A stretch of 64,000 nucleotides of DNA from Crenobacter intestini (lineage in GTDB: Bacteria; Pseudomonadota; Gammaproteobacteria; Burkholderiales; Chromobacteriaceae). Every line of letters begins with the position of its first letter. The first letter of the stretch is position 1. The stretch spans positions 248,001 to 312,000 of the forward strand of contig NZ_STGJ01000001.1 in assembly GCF_004919095.1 (NCBI RefSeq). Direction: 5' to 3'. Below, one piece after another: positions 29,093 to 36,701 of this stretch. The notes beneath the pieces were generated by a model that saw only the letters and a list, made by a program, of their open reading frames with translations, was not told where the DNA came from and did not search any database. A program made the translations under genes and the position numbers.

Positions 29093-30432
29093 TTCGCGCC
29101 CTCATCACTTGCCGCTGCTGCGCGCGCGGCGAGCATGCGCTCGCGCAGCGACTCGTAGATCGGCGCGTCACCCAGCCAGAACGGCACGATTGCCGCCGGC
29201 AGGCAAGCAAGCAGCAGGGGCAGGGTCAGCGAACTCGCGCCCGTCATCTCGATGATCAGCACGATGCCGGTCAGGGGCGCGCGCACCGACGCCGAAAAGA
29301 GCGCCGCCATGCCGACCACCGCGCACGCGCTCATCGAAAGCCCCAGCCCGCTCCATACATGTTCGCCGGCAAGCCCGAGCAAGGCACCGGCCACGGCACC
29401 CAGCGCCAGCATCGGCGCGAACAGGCCGCCGGGCAGGCCGACCCCGTAACTGAACGGGCCGAACAGGAAGCGGGTGAACAGCAGGATCGCCAGCGCGCCG
29501 CCACTGAAGGCGCCGCCTAGCACCGCCTGGTTGAGCGCCTCGCCGTTGCCGCCGACAAAGGGCAGGTACCACAGCGTCAAGGCGAGCACCAGGGCGCTGG
29601 CCGGAGCGCGCCACAGCGGCCGCACCCGCCCCATCAGGTTCAGCGTGCCCATCACCACCCGGTTGTAGAAGGTGCCCAGCACGCCGCAGGCGACACCGAA
29701 CAGGAAATACACTGGCAGCGAAGCGAGCCTGGGTTCATCCGGCATCGCCAGCGCGAACACCGGTGCGTCGCCGACCAAGTACTGCGCGACCGGCACGCCG
29801 ACCGCGCAGGTAATCATGCCGGCGATCACCAGCCGCGCGCCGGCCGAGCGGGTCAGCTCCTCGATGGTGAACAGCAAGCCCCCCAAGGGCGCGCTGAACG
29901 CCACCGCGAGCCCCGCGCCCGCGCTCGCCGCGATCAGGTTGCGCTGCTCGGGCACGCTCAGCCCGAAGCGGCGGCCGGCCCAGGCGCCGATCGCCGAGCC
30001 CATCTGCACGACCGGCCCCTCGCGCCCGAGCGCGTAACCGGACGACAGCGTGAGGATGCCGCCGAAGAACTTGACCGGCAAGAACGCGCGGTTCTTCACC
30101 GGCGCGATCTCGCCCAGCCACACCGCCTCGACCCGCTGGATGCCGCTGCCGGCAGCCTCTGGCGCGAAGCGCACGGTCAGCCAAAGCGGTAGCGCGGTCA
30201 GCAACAAGGCGACCGCCAAGGTCCCCGCAAAGCCGTACGCCGGCGGCAGCGTGCGCAGCCACGCGTACACCTCGTTAAACAGCGTGCCGGCATGCTCGAC
30301 CGCGACGCGGAAGCTCCCGCCGACCAGGCCGATCAGCACGCCGGCGGACACGGCGACCAGCGCCAGCGGCACGATACCCGCCAGGTGGTCGGTACCCTCG
30401 CCCGGCTTGCCCGGTGGCAGCGGCTCACTCAT
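29089..30432 (-). CDS. CLC-family chloride/proton antiporter, ClcA-like
   Basis: The 447-residue product has only the membrane domain of a CLC protein, as E. coli ClcA does. It keeps the exchanger residues: GSG with Ser96, GREGPVVQMG with gating Glu138, and TIEEL with Glu191-Glu192, the second aligning with ClcA Glu203. GGLFAPMLALG and a tyrosine in APIYESL also match. It is likely a chloride/proton exchanger, perhaps for acid resistance. The start at 30432 (MSEPLPPG) has GGGAGG six bases upstream; an ATG at 30465 adds 11 residues with a poorer site. It is cotranscribed with the second CLC gene, overlapping by 4 bp. Confidence 0.93.
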   Translation of the reverse strand: MSEPLPPGKPGEGTDHLAGIVPLALVAVSAGVLIGLVGGSFRVAVEHAGTLFNEVYAWLRTLPPAYGFAGTLAVALLLTALPLWLTVRFAPEAAGSGIQRVEAVWLGEIAPVKNRAFLPVKFFGGILTLSSGYALGREGPVVQMGSAIGAWAGRRFGLSVPEQRNLIAASAGAGLAVAFSAPLGGLLFTIEELTRSAGARLVIAGMITCAVGVPVAQYLVGDAPVFALAMPDEPRLASLPVYFLFGVACGVLGTFYNRVVMGTLNLMGRVRPLWRAPASALVLALTLWYLPFVGGNGEALNQAVLGGAFSGGALAILLFTRFLFGPFSYGVGLPGGLFAPMLALGAVAGALLGLAGEHVWSGLGLSMSACAVVGMAALFSASVRAPLTGIVLIIEMTGASSLTLPLLLACLPAAIVPFWLGDAPIYESLRERMLAARAAAASDEGAK

Positions 30433-30507
30433 CCACGCCTCCCTGGCAAGCCGCCCGCCACTCATCGCGCCTGTCCATGCATCCCCCTGAATTCAAGCCG
30501 GGCCGAT

Positions 30508-30640
30508 TTGCCCGTATTACTAGGGTTTAGATAATGCGAGCGTGGATTACCAATGACGTACAGCTAGCAGTTTGCAAAACATGCGCGTAACACCTATGCC
30601 GTTAGAGGCGACGCGGCACCCTCCCCGCCGCGTCGGCCTC
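30508..30640 (+). promoter_or_regulatory. hdeA promoter and structured leader
   Basis: TTGCCC (30508-30513) and GATAAT (30530-30535), 16 bases apart, form a plausible promoter. The leader of roughly 120 bases contains a strong hairpin: GACGCGGC (30610-30617) pairs with GCCGCGTC (30627-30634), extended by GAGGC/GCCTC around one bulged G. No T-run follows, so it is not a simple terminator. Confidence 0.5.
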
Positions 30641-30664
30641 CCTCACCCATACGGAGTCAGACAG

Positions 30665-30982
30665 ATGATGAAGAAGACCCTGGTCGTCGCGACCTTGCTT
30701 GCCGCCAGCAGCCTGAGCATGGCCGCCACCACTGCCGCCAAGAAGCCGGTTTCCCAGTGGAAATGCGAAGACTTCCTGGCGCTCGACGAAAGCTACCAAC
30801 CCAAGGCGATCTACTTCGCCGAAGGCTTCAACAAGAAGAACAAGCCGGTCGACGCGGTGATGGACATGGACGGCATCGAGAAGGTCGTGCCGGTAGTCGT
30901 GCAGGAATGCCAGAAGGCGCCGAAGGCCAGCTTCTGGGACAAGCTCAAGGCCGGCTGGGACAAGGCCAAGGCCAAAATTTAA
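30665..30982 (+). CDS. hdeA: HdeA-like periplasmic acid-stress chaperone
   Basis: The 105-residue product has a signal peptide (about residues 1-20, ending SLSMA) and a mature domain closely matching E. coli HdeA: WKCEDFLALDESYQPKAIYF, KPVDAVMDMDGIEKVVP, and a C-terminal WDKAKAK tail. The two cysteines, Cys34 and Cys82, are 48 residues apart, as in E. coli HdeA, where they form a disulfide. HdeA unfolds at low pH and keeps periplasmic proteins from aggregating. GGAG at 30653-30656 supports ATG 30665 or the ATG right after it. It has its own terminator, so it is a single-gene unit. Confidence 0.93.
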   Translation: MMKKTLVVATLLAASSLSMAATTAAKKPVSQWKCEDFLALDESYQPKAIYFAEGFNKKNKPVDAVMDMDGIEKVVPVVVQECQKAPKASFWDKLKAGWDKAKAKI

Positions 30983-31001
30983 GCCCGCGTTGCCACGAAA
31001 A

Positions 31002-31029
31002 AAACACCGCCAGCACGCTGGCGGTGTTT
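31002..31029 (+). terminator. Terminator after hdeA
   Basis: Arms 31002-31014 and 31017-31029 are perfectly complementary (core ACCGCCAG/CTGGCGGT) and end in T residues on the plus strand (GTTTGGTTTT). Confidence 0.85.
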
Positions 31030-31127
31030 GGTTTTGAGCAGGCCAGGCCGCGGAACCGCGGGAGCCGCCGTCTGTCATAGCGCATACCCGTCCGCGCATA
31101 CGCTGCGCAAATCCAAGGAGATCAAGA

Positions 31128-31334
31128 ATGAAACCCGTCCTGACCAAATCGCTGTTGATGCTGACCTTTGCCGCCGTGCTCAGCGGCTGCGCCGGCATGA
31201 CGCAGAAACAGAAAAACGCCGCCGTCGGCGCGGCCATCGGCGGCGTCGCAGGTTCGGTGCTGACCGACGGCAGCACGCTGGGCACCGTCGGCGGCGCCGC
31301 GATCGGCGGCGCGATCGGCCACGGCGTCAAATAA
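31128..31334 (+). CDS. Glycine-zipper lipoprotein, OsmB-like
   Basis: The 68-residue precursor has a lipoprotein signal (MLTFAAVLSGC, lipidated Cys at residue 21). The mature part carries repeated small-residue patterns typical of glycine zippers (GAAIGGVAGSVLTDGSTLG and GGAAIGGAIGHG). Proteins of this type, such as OsmB, sit in the outer membrane and are often induced by osmotic or envelope stress. An AAGGAG about eight bases before ATG 31128 gives a good start. It lies between hdeA and a bidirectional terminator. Confidence 0.88.
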   Translation: MKPVLTKSLLMLTFAAVLSGCAGMTQKQKNAAVGAAIGGVAGSVLTDGSTLGTVGGAAIGGAIGHGVK

Positions 31335-31350
31335 GTCGTCTGTCCGTCAA

Positions 31351-31381
31351 AAAGACACGCCCGCTTCGCGGGCGTGTCTTT
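31351..31381. terminator. Bidirectional terminator between the lipoprotein gene and queF
   Basis: A 14-bp perfect stem (31351-31364 with 31368-31381) with a 3-base loop TTC. It is flanked by A5 on the left and TTT on the right, so it serves both the lipoprotein gene and queF. Confidence 0.92.
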
Positions 31382-31389
31382 ATTGTGTG

Positions 31390-31824
31390 TCAGGCTCCCT
31401 TGCGCCAGCTCGCGCGCGGCCACAGCGGGATGCCGCCGCGCGGCGTGAAGCGTCCCTCGACGACGATTTCGCGGGGTTCGAGCAGCGCCACCAAATCGTT
31501 GCAGATGCGGCAGATGCACGCCTCGTGGAATTCGCCGTGCTGGCGGAACGAACCGAGATAGAGCTTGAGCGACTTGGACTCCACGCACCACGCGTCGGGC
31601 ACCATGTCGATCACGATGGTCGCGAAGTCCGGCTGGCCGGTCATCGGGCACAGGCTGGTGAATTCCGGGCAGCTGATGTTCAGGCTGCCGCTCACCCCGG
31701 CGGGGTTCAGCTCGCCGCGCGCGAAAGGGTTGGGAAAGCGCTCGAGCAAGGACGCGTCCGGACAGTCGTAGCGGTAACGCGTCTGGCCGTTCCCCAGCGC
31801 GTGAAGGTTCTGGTGCAATTGCAT
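31390..31824 (-). CDS. queF: NADPH-dependent preQ0 reductase
   Basis: QueF reduces the nitrile of preQ0 to the aminomethyl group of preQ1, the last step before insertion into tRNA. The 144-residue product is the short single-domain form. It has the catalytic Cys in EFTSLCPMTGQPDFATIVID, ESKSLKLYLGSFR, and HGEFHEACICRI. A TTG at 31842 would add six residues; the ATG at 31824 with GGAAAG upstream is preferred. It is the last gene of the queC-queD-queE-queF operon. Confidence 0.95.
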   Translation of the reverse strand: MQLHQNLHALGNGQTRYRYDCPDASLLERFPNPFARGELNPAGVSGSLNISCPEFTSLCPMTGQPDFATIVIDMVPDAWCVESKSLKLYLGSFRQHGEFHEACICRICNDLVALLEPREIVVEGRFTPRGGIPLWPRASWRKGA

Positions 31825-31849
31825 GTCGTTCTTTCCATTCAAGGCCTGC

Positions 31850-32476
31850 TCAGCGCAGGCCGACGAGTTTGTGGTTCTGCAGCGACAGCCGCCAGCGCGG
31901 GTGCTGCAGGCAGTAGTCGATCGCGGCTTGCGTGTTGGCGGCGCGATCGGGGCCGTCCATCGGCTGCAGCCACGCGTGCGTGAAGCCCGAGGCGTCGACC
32001 GCAGCCGGTATCAGGCCAGGCTGCGGGTAGACGAGCTTGATCTCGTCGCCGCACCGCTGCACCCAGTCGGCACCGGCCTTCGGGCTCACGCACAGCCAGT
32101 CGATGCCATCCGGCGCCTCAAGCGTGCCGTTGGTCTCGACGGCGATCTTGAAACCCGCCGCGTGCACGGCGCCGATCAGCGCCGCATCCAGTTGCAGCAG
32201 GGGCTCGCCACCGGTGAACACCACCAGGCGCGCGCCGTCGCCACCCTGCCAGCAGCCGGCGATCGCTCGGGCGAGCGAAGCTGCGTCGGCAAAGCGGCCG
32301 CCGTCCGGGCCAACCCCGACAAAGTCGGTATCACAGAAGCGGCAGACAGCGCGCTCGCGGTCGGCCTCGCGCCCGCTCCACAGATTGCAGCCGGCAAAGC
32401 GGCAGAACACCGCCGCGCGGCCGACTTGCGCGCCCTCGCCCTGCAAGGTGTAGAAGAGCTCCCTTACCGTGTACAC
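31850..32476 (-). CDS. queE: 7-carboxy-7-deazaguanine synthase (radical SAM)
   Basis: QueE uses S-adenosylmethionine and an iron-sulfur cluster to contract carboxytetrahydropterin into CDG. The 208-residue product starts VYTVRELFYTLQGEG and has the enlarged cluster-binding loop of this family, CNLWSG...CRFCDTDF, instead of plain CxxxCxxC. VVFTGGEPLLQLD and AVETNGTLEAP follow. Two in-frame GTG codons are possible starts (32494 and 32476); the second has AGGAGG four bases upstream and gives the usual N-terminus. The start lies 13 bases inside queD. Confidence 0.95.
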   Translation of the reverse strand: MYTVRELFYTLQGEGAQVGRAAVFCRFAGCNLWSGREADRERAVCRFCDTDFVGVGPDGGRFADAASLARAIAGCWQGGDGARLVVFTGGEPLLQLDAALIGAVHAAGFKIAVETNGTLEAPDGIDWLCVSPKAGADWVQRCGDEIKLVYPQPGLIPAAVDASGFTHAWLQPMDGPDRAANTQAAIDYCLQHPRWRLSLQNHKLVGLR

Positions 32477-33438
32477 GCCGCCTCCTTGCGCCACAGCGCG
32501 CCGTCGTGGCCGTTTTGCAGCACGTCGACACCCGCGAGCGCCGGCATGGCGAAACGCTCGCCGATATAAGACGCCAGCGACGCGCAGTCGGTCGCGGCGA
32601 GCCCCGGCAAGGTGTCGAGCAGGTGATGGTCGAGCGCGTCGTAGAGCGGCGCGAACGCGCGCTTGACGTCGCCGAAGTCGCGCAGCCAGCCAAGCTCGGC
32701 GTCCAGCGCGTCGCCGGCGAGTCTCAGCCGCAGCCGGTAGCTGTGGCCGGTGTAGCGGCCGGCGGCGTCGAAGGCGCGCGCCGCCTCGAAGCGCAGCGTC
32801 TTCCAGATCGTCCAGCGCCCGCCGTCAAAACGGCTGCCGGCGCTCGCCGTCTCGTACACCTCGACCGCCACCAGCCCGTCGACGTCCAGCTCGGCGAACA
32901 GCCAGGCGGCGAGCACCTCGCTGGTCGGGTTTGCAAGGCCGGCAATCTCGTTGAGCAGGCGGTGTTCGAGCCGCGCGGCAAGCGGCTGCCAGGCGGCAGC
33001 TAGCGACGCGTGCGTCGCGCGAGCCGCGTCCGCCTCGATGCGCACGCCAAAGCCGTGGCCGTGCAGGCGGCCGCACGGGTGGCCGGCGGGCACATTGGGC
33101 AACTGGTGCGCCGCCTCGAAGCGGGTGTCGAACCACACGTGTTCATCCCCGCCCGCGAGACGCCTGACGCCCAGCTCCGGCGCCGAGCGCAGCGCAAGCT
33201 CCGCGGGCGCGGACAGGCAGGACGCGAGGTGGCGCGCGAGCGTCAGATCGTCGGGGGACGCGAACAGCGGGTCGAGGTCGCACAGGGTGAGCGAGGCGCA
33301 GGCCGCGGCCAGCTCGCCGGCAAGCATCTCCAGCGGCTGCGGCGAGATTGCCTGCGCGAAGAAGCCATGGCCGTGGCGCACGCGCGCAAGGGTGCGCGCG
33401 GCGTCGAATCCGGCGCCGCTACAAGAGAGCACGGTCAT
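32464..33438 (-). CDS. queD: QueD-like 6-carboxytetrahydropterin synthase with three T-fold segments
   Basis: QueD turns dihydroneopterin triphosphate into 6-carboxytetrahydropterin. Usual QueD has 115-150 residues; this one has 324. The middle segment (about 100-200) looks catalytic: FEAAH with His111, Cys122, and HGH with His126 and His128 for zinc, then PTSE and VEVYET. The first segment (1-98) keeps an HGH (22-24) but has Arg where the first zinc His should be (FDAAR). The third (215-320) also has FEAAR and only one His of the pair (YTGHSY), but keeps DFGDVKRAF and LDHHLL. So it seems to be a triplication with one working site and two decayed ones. It begins one base after queC. Confidence 0.85.
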   Translation of the reverse strand: MTVLSCSGAGFDAARTLARVRHGHGFFAQAISPQPLEMLAGELAAACASLTLCDLDPLFASPDDLTLARHLASCLSAPAELALRSAPELGVRRLAGGDEHVWFDTRFEAAHQLPNVPAGHPCGRLHGHGFGVRIEADAARATHASLAAAWQPLAARLEHRLLNEIAGLANPTSEVLAAWLFAELDVDGLVAVEVYETASAGSRFDGGRWTIWKTLRFEAARAFDAAGRYTGHSYRLRLRLAGDALDAELGWLRDFGDVKRAFAPLYDALDHHLLDTLPGLAATDCASLASYIGERFAMPALAGVDVLQNGHDGALWRKEAACTR

Positions 33439-33439
33439 G

Positions 33440-34126
33440 TCAGCGCCCCCGGGTTCGGGAAATCAACGGGTCAGCGACGCCGGCCTCGGCGAAGCCCTTC
33501 GCGCGCAGCTCGCACGACACGCAACGCCCGCAAGGCGGCACTTCCCCCTCGTAACAGGTGTGGCTGTACGCGAGCGCGTCCAGCGCGCCGACTTCCGCAG
33601 CGAGCGCGACCGTTTCGGCCTTGGAGAGCGCCATCAGGGGCGCAACCAGCCGGATGCGGGTATCCATGCCGAGGTTGATCGCCCCCTCCAGCGCGGCCAG
33701 GGTATGCGCGCGGCAGTCCGGGTAGCCCGAGTAATCGGCTTCGGCGACGCCGGTGACAATCTCGCCCAGTCCACGCTGGTAGGCGAGCGCGGCGGCGAAA
33801 GTGAGGAAGACCAGGTTGCGGCCGGGCACGAAGGTGTTGGGCAAGGCGCCCGCTTCAACCGCGGCGGGGGCGATGCCGCTGTCGGTCAGCGCGTTGCCGC
33901 CCAGTGCGGCAAAGGTGTCGATCGGCAGCACGGTTTGGCTGACGCCAGCCATCCGGGCGATGGTGCGGGCGGCATCGAGCTCGACGCGGTGGCGCTGGCC
34001 GTAATCGAAGGTGACGGCCTCGACGCGCCGGTAGCGCGCGAGGGCCCAGTAAAGGCAGGTGGTCGAGTCCTGCCCGCCGGAGAGCACGACAAGCGCGCAC
34101 GCCGGGTCCGGTAAGGCGTGGTTCAT
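33440..34126 (-). CDS. queC: 7-cyano-7-deazaguanine (preQ0) synthase
   Basis: QueC converts CDG to preQ0 with ATP and ammonia. The 228-residue product has the PP-loop VLSGGQDSTTCLYWAL at the N-terminus and a zinc site near the C-terminus with four cysteines (HTCYEGEVPPCGRCVSCELR). It is the first gene of the que operon. The leader between 34127 and 34230 holds a small inverted repeat around CTTCGA/TCGAAG, but I do not see a preQ1 riboswitch consensus there. Confidence 0.96.
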   Translation of the reverse strand: MNHALPDPACALVVLSGGQDSTTCLYWALARYRRVEAVTFDYGQRHRVELDAARTIARMAGVSQTVLPIDTFAALGGNALTDSGIAPAAVEAGALPNTFVPGRNLVFLTFAAALAYQRGLGEIVTGVAEADYSGYPDCRAHTLAALEGAINLGMDTRIRLVAPLMALSKAETVALAAEVGALDALAYSHTCYEGEVPPCGRCVSCELRAKGFAEAGVADPLISRTRGR

Positions 34127-34230
34127 GGTGGGTCCTTCGAAAAACAGTCGAAGTGGATCGGGCGCAACCGCGAGGTCCCGCGGCGCGCCGGCGATTCTAC
34201 CTTGACGTCATCGAGGTGGCCACCCTGCCC

Positions 34231-35043
34231 TCAGCTTGCCCGCGGGCAGACGCTGTCGATGCGCGCGCCCTGGCTGACGAAGGGGTTGCCCGAGCCTTGC
34301 ACGCGCACGATGCGCGCGTCGCGCTCGCGCTCCCACCCGTCGACCGGGTAGCTGCGCGCCCACGCACACATCAGCTGGCTGTCCTGCCGGCTCATCTTCA
34401 GGCCGTAGCGCTCGTGCATGTAGAAGTAGATGCGCGCGATGCGCCCGCGCACCTCCTCGCGCGGCTGCGCACGGCGCCCCTTGAAGTCGACGATGGTGCG
34501 GCACTGGCCGTACATCGGCTCGGGGTTGCGCGTCCACGCGCCGAACGAGTAGTTGCTGCGGTCGCCGTTCACCTCGCCGATGGCCGGCACCAGGTTGACG
34601 AGGTCACCCTCGGCCATGCGGAACACGTCGTCAGTTTTGGTGCACGCCTTGCGCCCGCCCTGCTGCCAGCACTGGCGCTGGTGGCCGAGCACCCACGCCG
34701 GCACCACGTGCTCCCACTCGAGGCGGCTGGCCCGCTCGAGGTTCTTGCGCACCTGATAGCCGCACGCTTCTAGGTCCATCGCCTTGCCGGTATACGGACA
34801 GCCGCAGTAGAAGTCTTCCTCCAGCCCGCTGAAAACGGCCGGCAGCACCTTTTTGGCGTCGGCAAAGTCGCGGTGGCCGACCGCCTTGCGGCCGTTGACC
34901 AACTGGACAGCGGTGAGCGGGCCCGCGCTTGCGGCGGGAATCGCCGCAGTGGAGGCGGCTTGGGCGGCGGCGGGTTCTGGCGCGCGCTCGGACAGGCAGC
35001 CGGCGAGCACGAGCGCCGGCAGAAGGATCAACCAGAGTTTCAT
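34231..35043 (-). CDS. Endonuclease I family lipoprotein
   Basis: The 270-residue precursor has a lipoprotein signal (LILLPALVLAGC, Cys16) and an Ala/Pro-rich linker, followed by an endonuclease I domain. Catalytic and metal-binding motifs are RLEWEHVVPAWVLG and MAEGDLVNLVPAIGEVNGDR. E. coli EndA is a periplasmic non-specific DNase with the same core; this version would be tethered to a membrane. Many Cys residues (CGCPYTGKAMDLEACGY, QCWQQGGRKAC, CRTI, VCPRAS) suggest several disulfides. In naturally competent or scavenging bacteria such enzymes digest outside DNA. Confidence 0.9.
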   Translation of the reverse strand: MKLWLILLPALVLAGCLSERAPEPAAAQAASTAAIPAASAGPLTAVQLVNGRKAVGHRDFADAKKVLPAVFSGLEEDFYCGCPYTGKAMDLEACGYQVRKNLERASRLEWEHVVPAWVLGHQRQCWQQGGRKACTKTDDVFRMAEGDLVNLVPAIGEVNGDRSNYSFGAWTRNPEPMYGQCRTIVDFKGRRAQPREEVRGRIARIYFYMHERYGLKMSRQDSQLMCAWARSYPVDGWERERDARIVRVQGSGNPFVSQGARIDSVCPRAS

Positions 35044-35050
35044 GGGTAAT

Positions 35051-35088
35051 AAAAAGCGCGCACGCTACCTTTTGTCGGGCGTGCGCGC
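35051..35088 (-). terminator. Terminator after the CinA-like gene
   Basis: A perfect 10-bp stem (35056-35065 with 35079-35088) with a 13-base loop is followed on the minus strand by T5. It ends the ydcF-cinA transcript just before endonuclease I. Confidence 0.88.
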
Positions 35089-35100
35089 AAGGGCAGCGGG

Positions 35101-35856
35101 TTAATGAGGGCGTTCGAGCAGGGTGTAGCCGGCCTCGGCAAGCGCCTGCCGCCACTGATCCATCGCCTCGGCGACGGTTGCCGCGTCACCGCGGAAACCG
35201 AACTCGATATGCATCTGCGGGATGGCTTCGTTGCCGAAGTTCGGCAGGCTGGAGAAGCGCAAGGCCGGGTAGCGCGCTGTGAACGCCTGCATCAGCGTGA
35301 TCAGGTCGCCCTCGCGCGCGTCAAGCGCGATCACCGTCGACTCGACGTCGGGTACGCTCGCGAACAGGTGGCGGTAGCGGGTGTCCAGCACCCACTCGAC
35401 CATCGGCCACGCCATGCTCGGGAAGCCCGGCACGAAATGCACGTCGCGTACCGAGAAGCCCGGCATCTGGTTGACCGGGTTGGGGATCAGCGCCGCGCCT
35501 TGCGGGATGTTGCCCATATTGATGCGGTGCGGATAGGCCTCTGCACCGAAGCGCGCCTCGATGATCGTGCGCGCTTCGGGGTGGATGGCGAGCGGCACGC
35601 CGAGCGCGTCGGCCGCGCACTGGCGGGTATGGTCGTCCGGCGTCGCGCCGATGCCGCCAAAGGAAAACACCGCCTCGCCTGAGGCAAACGCCCGCTCAAG
35701 CTCGCGCGTGATCGCCGCGGGCGTGTCGACCAGGTAGACGACGCGCGCGAGGCCAAGCCCGCGCGCACTAAGGATGCCGATCAGCGCCGCCAGATGCTTG
35801 TCCTGGCGCTTGCCGCTCAGCAGTTCGTCCCCGATGATGATCGCCGAAAAATCCAT
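35101..35856 (-). CDS. CinA-like molybdopterin-binding-domain protein
   Basis: The 251-residue product has the N-terminal MoaB/Mog-like domain of CinA: SAIIIGDELLSGKRQDKHLA at the start, SFGGIGATPDDHTRQCAADA in the substrate loop, and GNIPQGAALIPNPVNQMPGF. The C-terminal nicotinamide-nucleotide amidase domain found in full CinA is absent. Proteins with this domain alone have been linked to ADP-ribose or cofactor pyrophosphatase activity, but I cannot assign the substrate. GGAG precedes ATG 35856, which lies 10 bases after the YdcF-like gene. Confidence 0.88.
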   Translation of the reverse strand: MDFSAIIIGDELLSGKRQDKHLAALIGILSARGLGLARVVYLVDTPAAITRELERAFASGEAVFSFGGIGATPDDHTRQCAADALGVPLAIHPEARTIIEARFGAEAYPHRINMGNIPQGAALIPNPVNQMPGFSVRDVHFVPGFPSMAWPMVEWVLDTRYRHLFASVPDVESTVIALDAREGDLITLMQAFTARYPALRFSSLPNFGNEAIPQMHIEFGFRGDAATVAEAMDQWRQALAEAGYTLLERPH

Positions 35857-35866
35857 AATCACTCCG

Positions 35867-36637
35867 TCAGCTTGCTTTACCAAGTGCATGGTATAGCAAG
35901 CCCACATATTCGCGCAGCGCCTGATGTGATTCCTGCATGGCGCGCCCGCTTGGCAGCCACCAAACCAGACCGCCGCCGTCGTAGCGGGTAAAGCCGGTCG
36001 GCGCCGGCAGTACCTTGAGCCCCTGCGCCTCGAACAGCGGGATCGCGCGCTTGAGGTGCCAGGCCTGCGACACCAGGGTGATGTGCGTGACGCCCGAGGT
36101 CCTGAGCATCGCCGCGGCGAGCCGCGCGTTGCCCTCGGTGTTGACCGCCTCAGATTCGACCCACTTGGGCTCAATCCGGTAGTCGCGCGTCAGTGTCCTT
36201 TGCATCACCCACGCCTCGGGCTCGCCGCCCAAGGGCGCGCCGCCGGTCAGCAATAACGGCACGCCGCTTTGCCGCGAAAGGAAAACCGCGTAGCGCAGGC
36301 GGCCGGAAGAATCGGCAGTCAGCTCGTTGCCGCCGTATTCGGGCGCCGGCTTCTTGCCACCACCAAGCACGACGATGGCGCCGGTTTTGGCGACGTCCGG
36401 CACGCGGGCAATCTCGGAGGGTTCGAGCCCGGCGTTCAGCCATATCGCGACGCGCGGGGTCGCCATCAGGTAGGTGACGAGCGCGGCCAGAACCAGCAGA
36501 GACAAGCCCAGGCGCCGCCGCCCGCGCCAGGCCAGCACGCCGCCCACTGCGGCGAGCAGCAACATGTTGACTGGCGGCAGCAGCACGCTGCCCAGCGCAA
36601 GCCGGGCGAGCACGCCCGGCGCGGTTTCCACCGGCAT
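35867..36637 (-). CDS. YdcF/ElyC-like membrane protein (DUF218)
   Basis: The 256-residue product has two N-terminal membrane segments (about residues 14-35 and 42-58) and a DUF218 domain: GAIVVLGGGKKPAPEYGGNE, GVPLLLTGGAPLGGEPEAWV, ESEAVNTEGNARLAA, and VTHITLVSQAWHLKRAIPLF. ElyC of E. coli, of the same family, supports peptidoglycan synthesis using lipid-carrier pools. The start at 36637 has GGAGG five bases upstream; a longer frame to 36688 adds sequence that crosses the livF terminator. Confidence 0.88.
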   Translation of the reverse strand: MPVETAPGVLARLALGSVLLPPVNMLLLAAVGGVLAWRGRRRLGLSLLVLAALVTYLMATPRVAIWLNAGLEPSEIARVPDVAKTGAIVVLGGGKKPAPEYGGNELTADSSGRLRYAVFLSRQSGVPLLLTGGAPLGGEPEAWVMQRTLTRDYRIEPKWVESEAVNTEGNARLAAAMLRTSGVTHITLVSQAWHLKRAIPLFEAQGLKVLPAPTGFTRYDGGGLVWWLPSGRAMQESHQALREYVGLLYHALGKAS

Positions 36638-36650
36638 TCCAACCTCCACA

Positions 36651-36682
36651 AAAAGCAAAAGGCGCCGTGTCGCCACGGCGCC
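36651..36682 (-). terminator. Terminator after livF
   Basis: A 9-bp perfect stem (36661-36669 with 36674-36682) with a 4-base loop is followed on the minus strand by TTTTGCTTTTT. It separates the liv operon from the YdcF-like gene. Confidence 0.87.
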
Positions 36683-36701
36683 GGACAAGTCAAGGACGCG
36701 C

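Noticed and set aside
27314-29158. 614-codon plus-strand frame opposite the first CLC gene
   Set aside because: Antisense shadow, almost only Arg, Gln, His and Gly; no start signal.
34127-34230. preQ1 riboswitch upstream of queC
   Set aside because: I looked for the short preQ1-I pattern and its A-rich tail before the que operon and did not find it; only a small inverted repeat is present.
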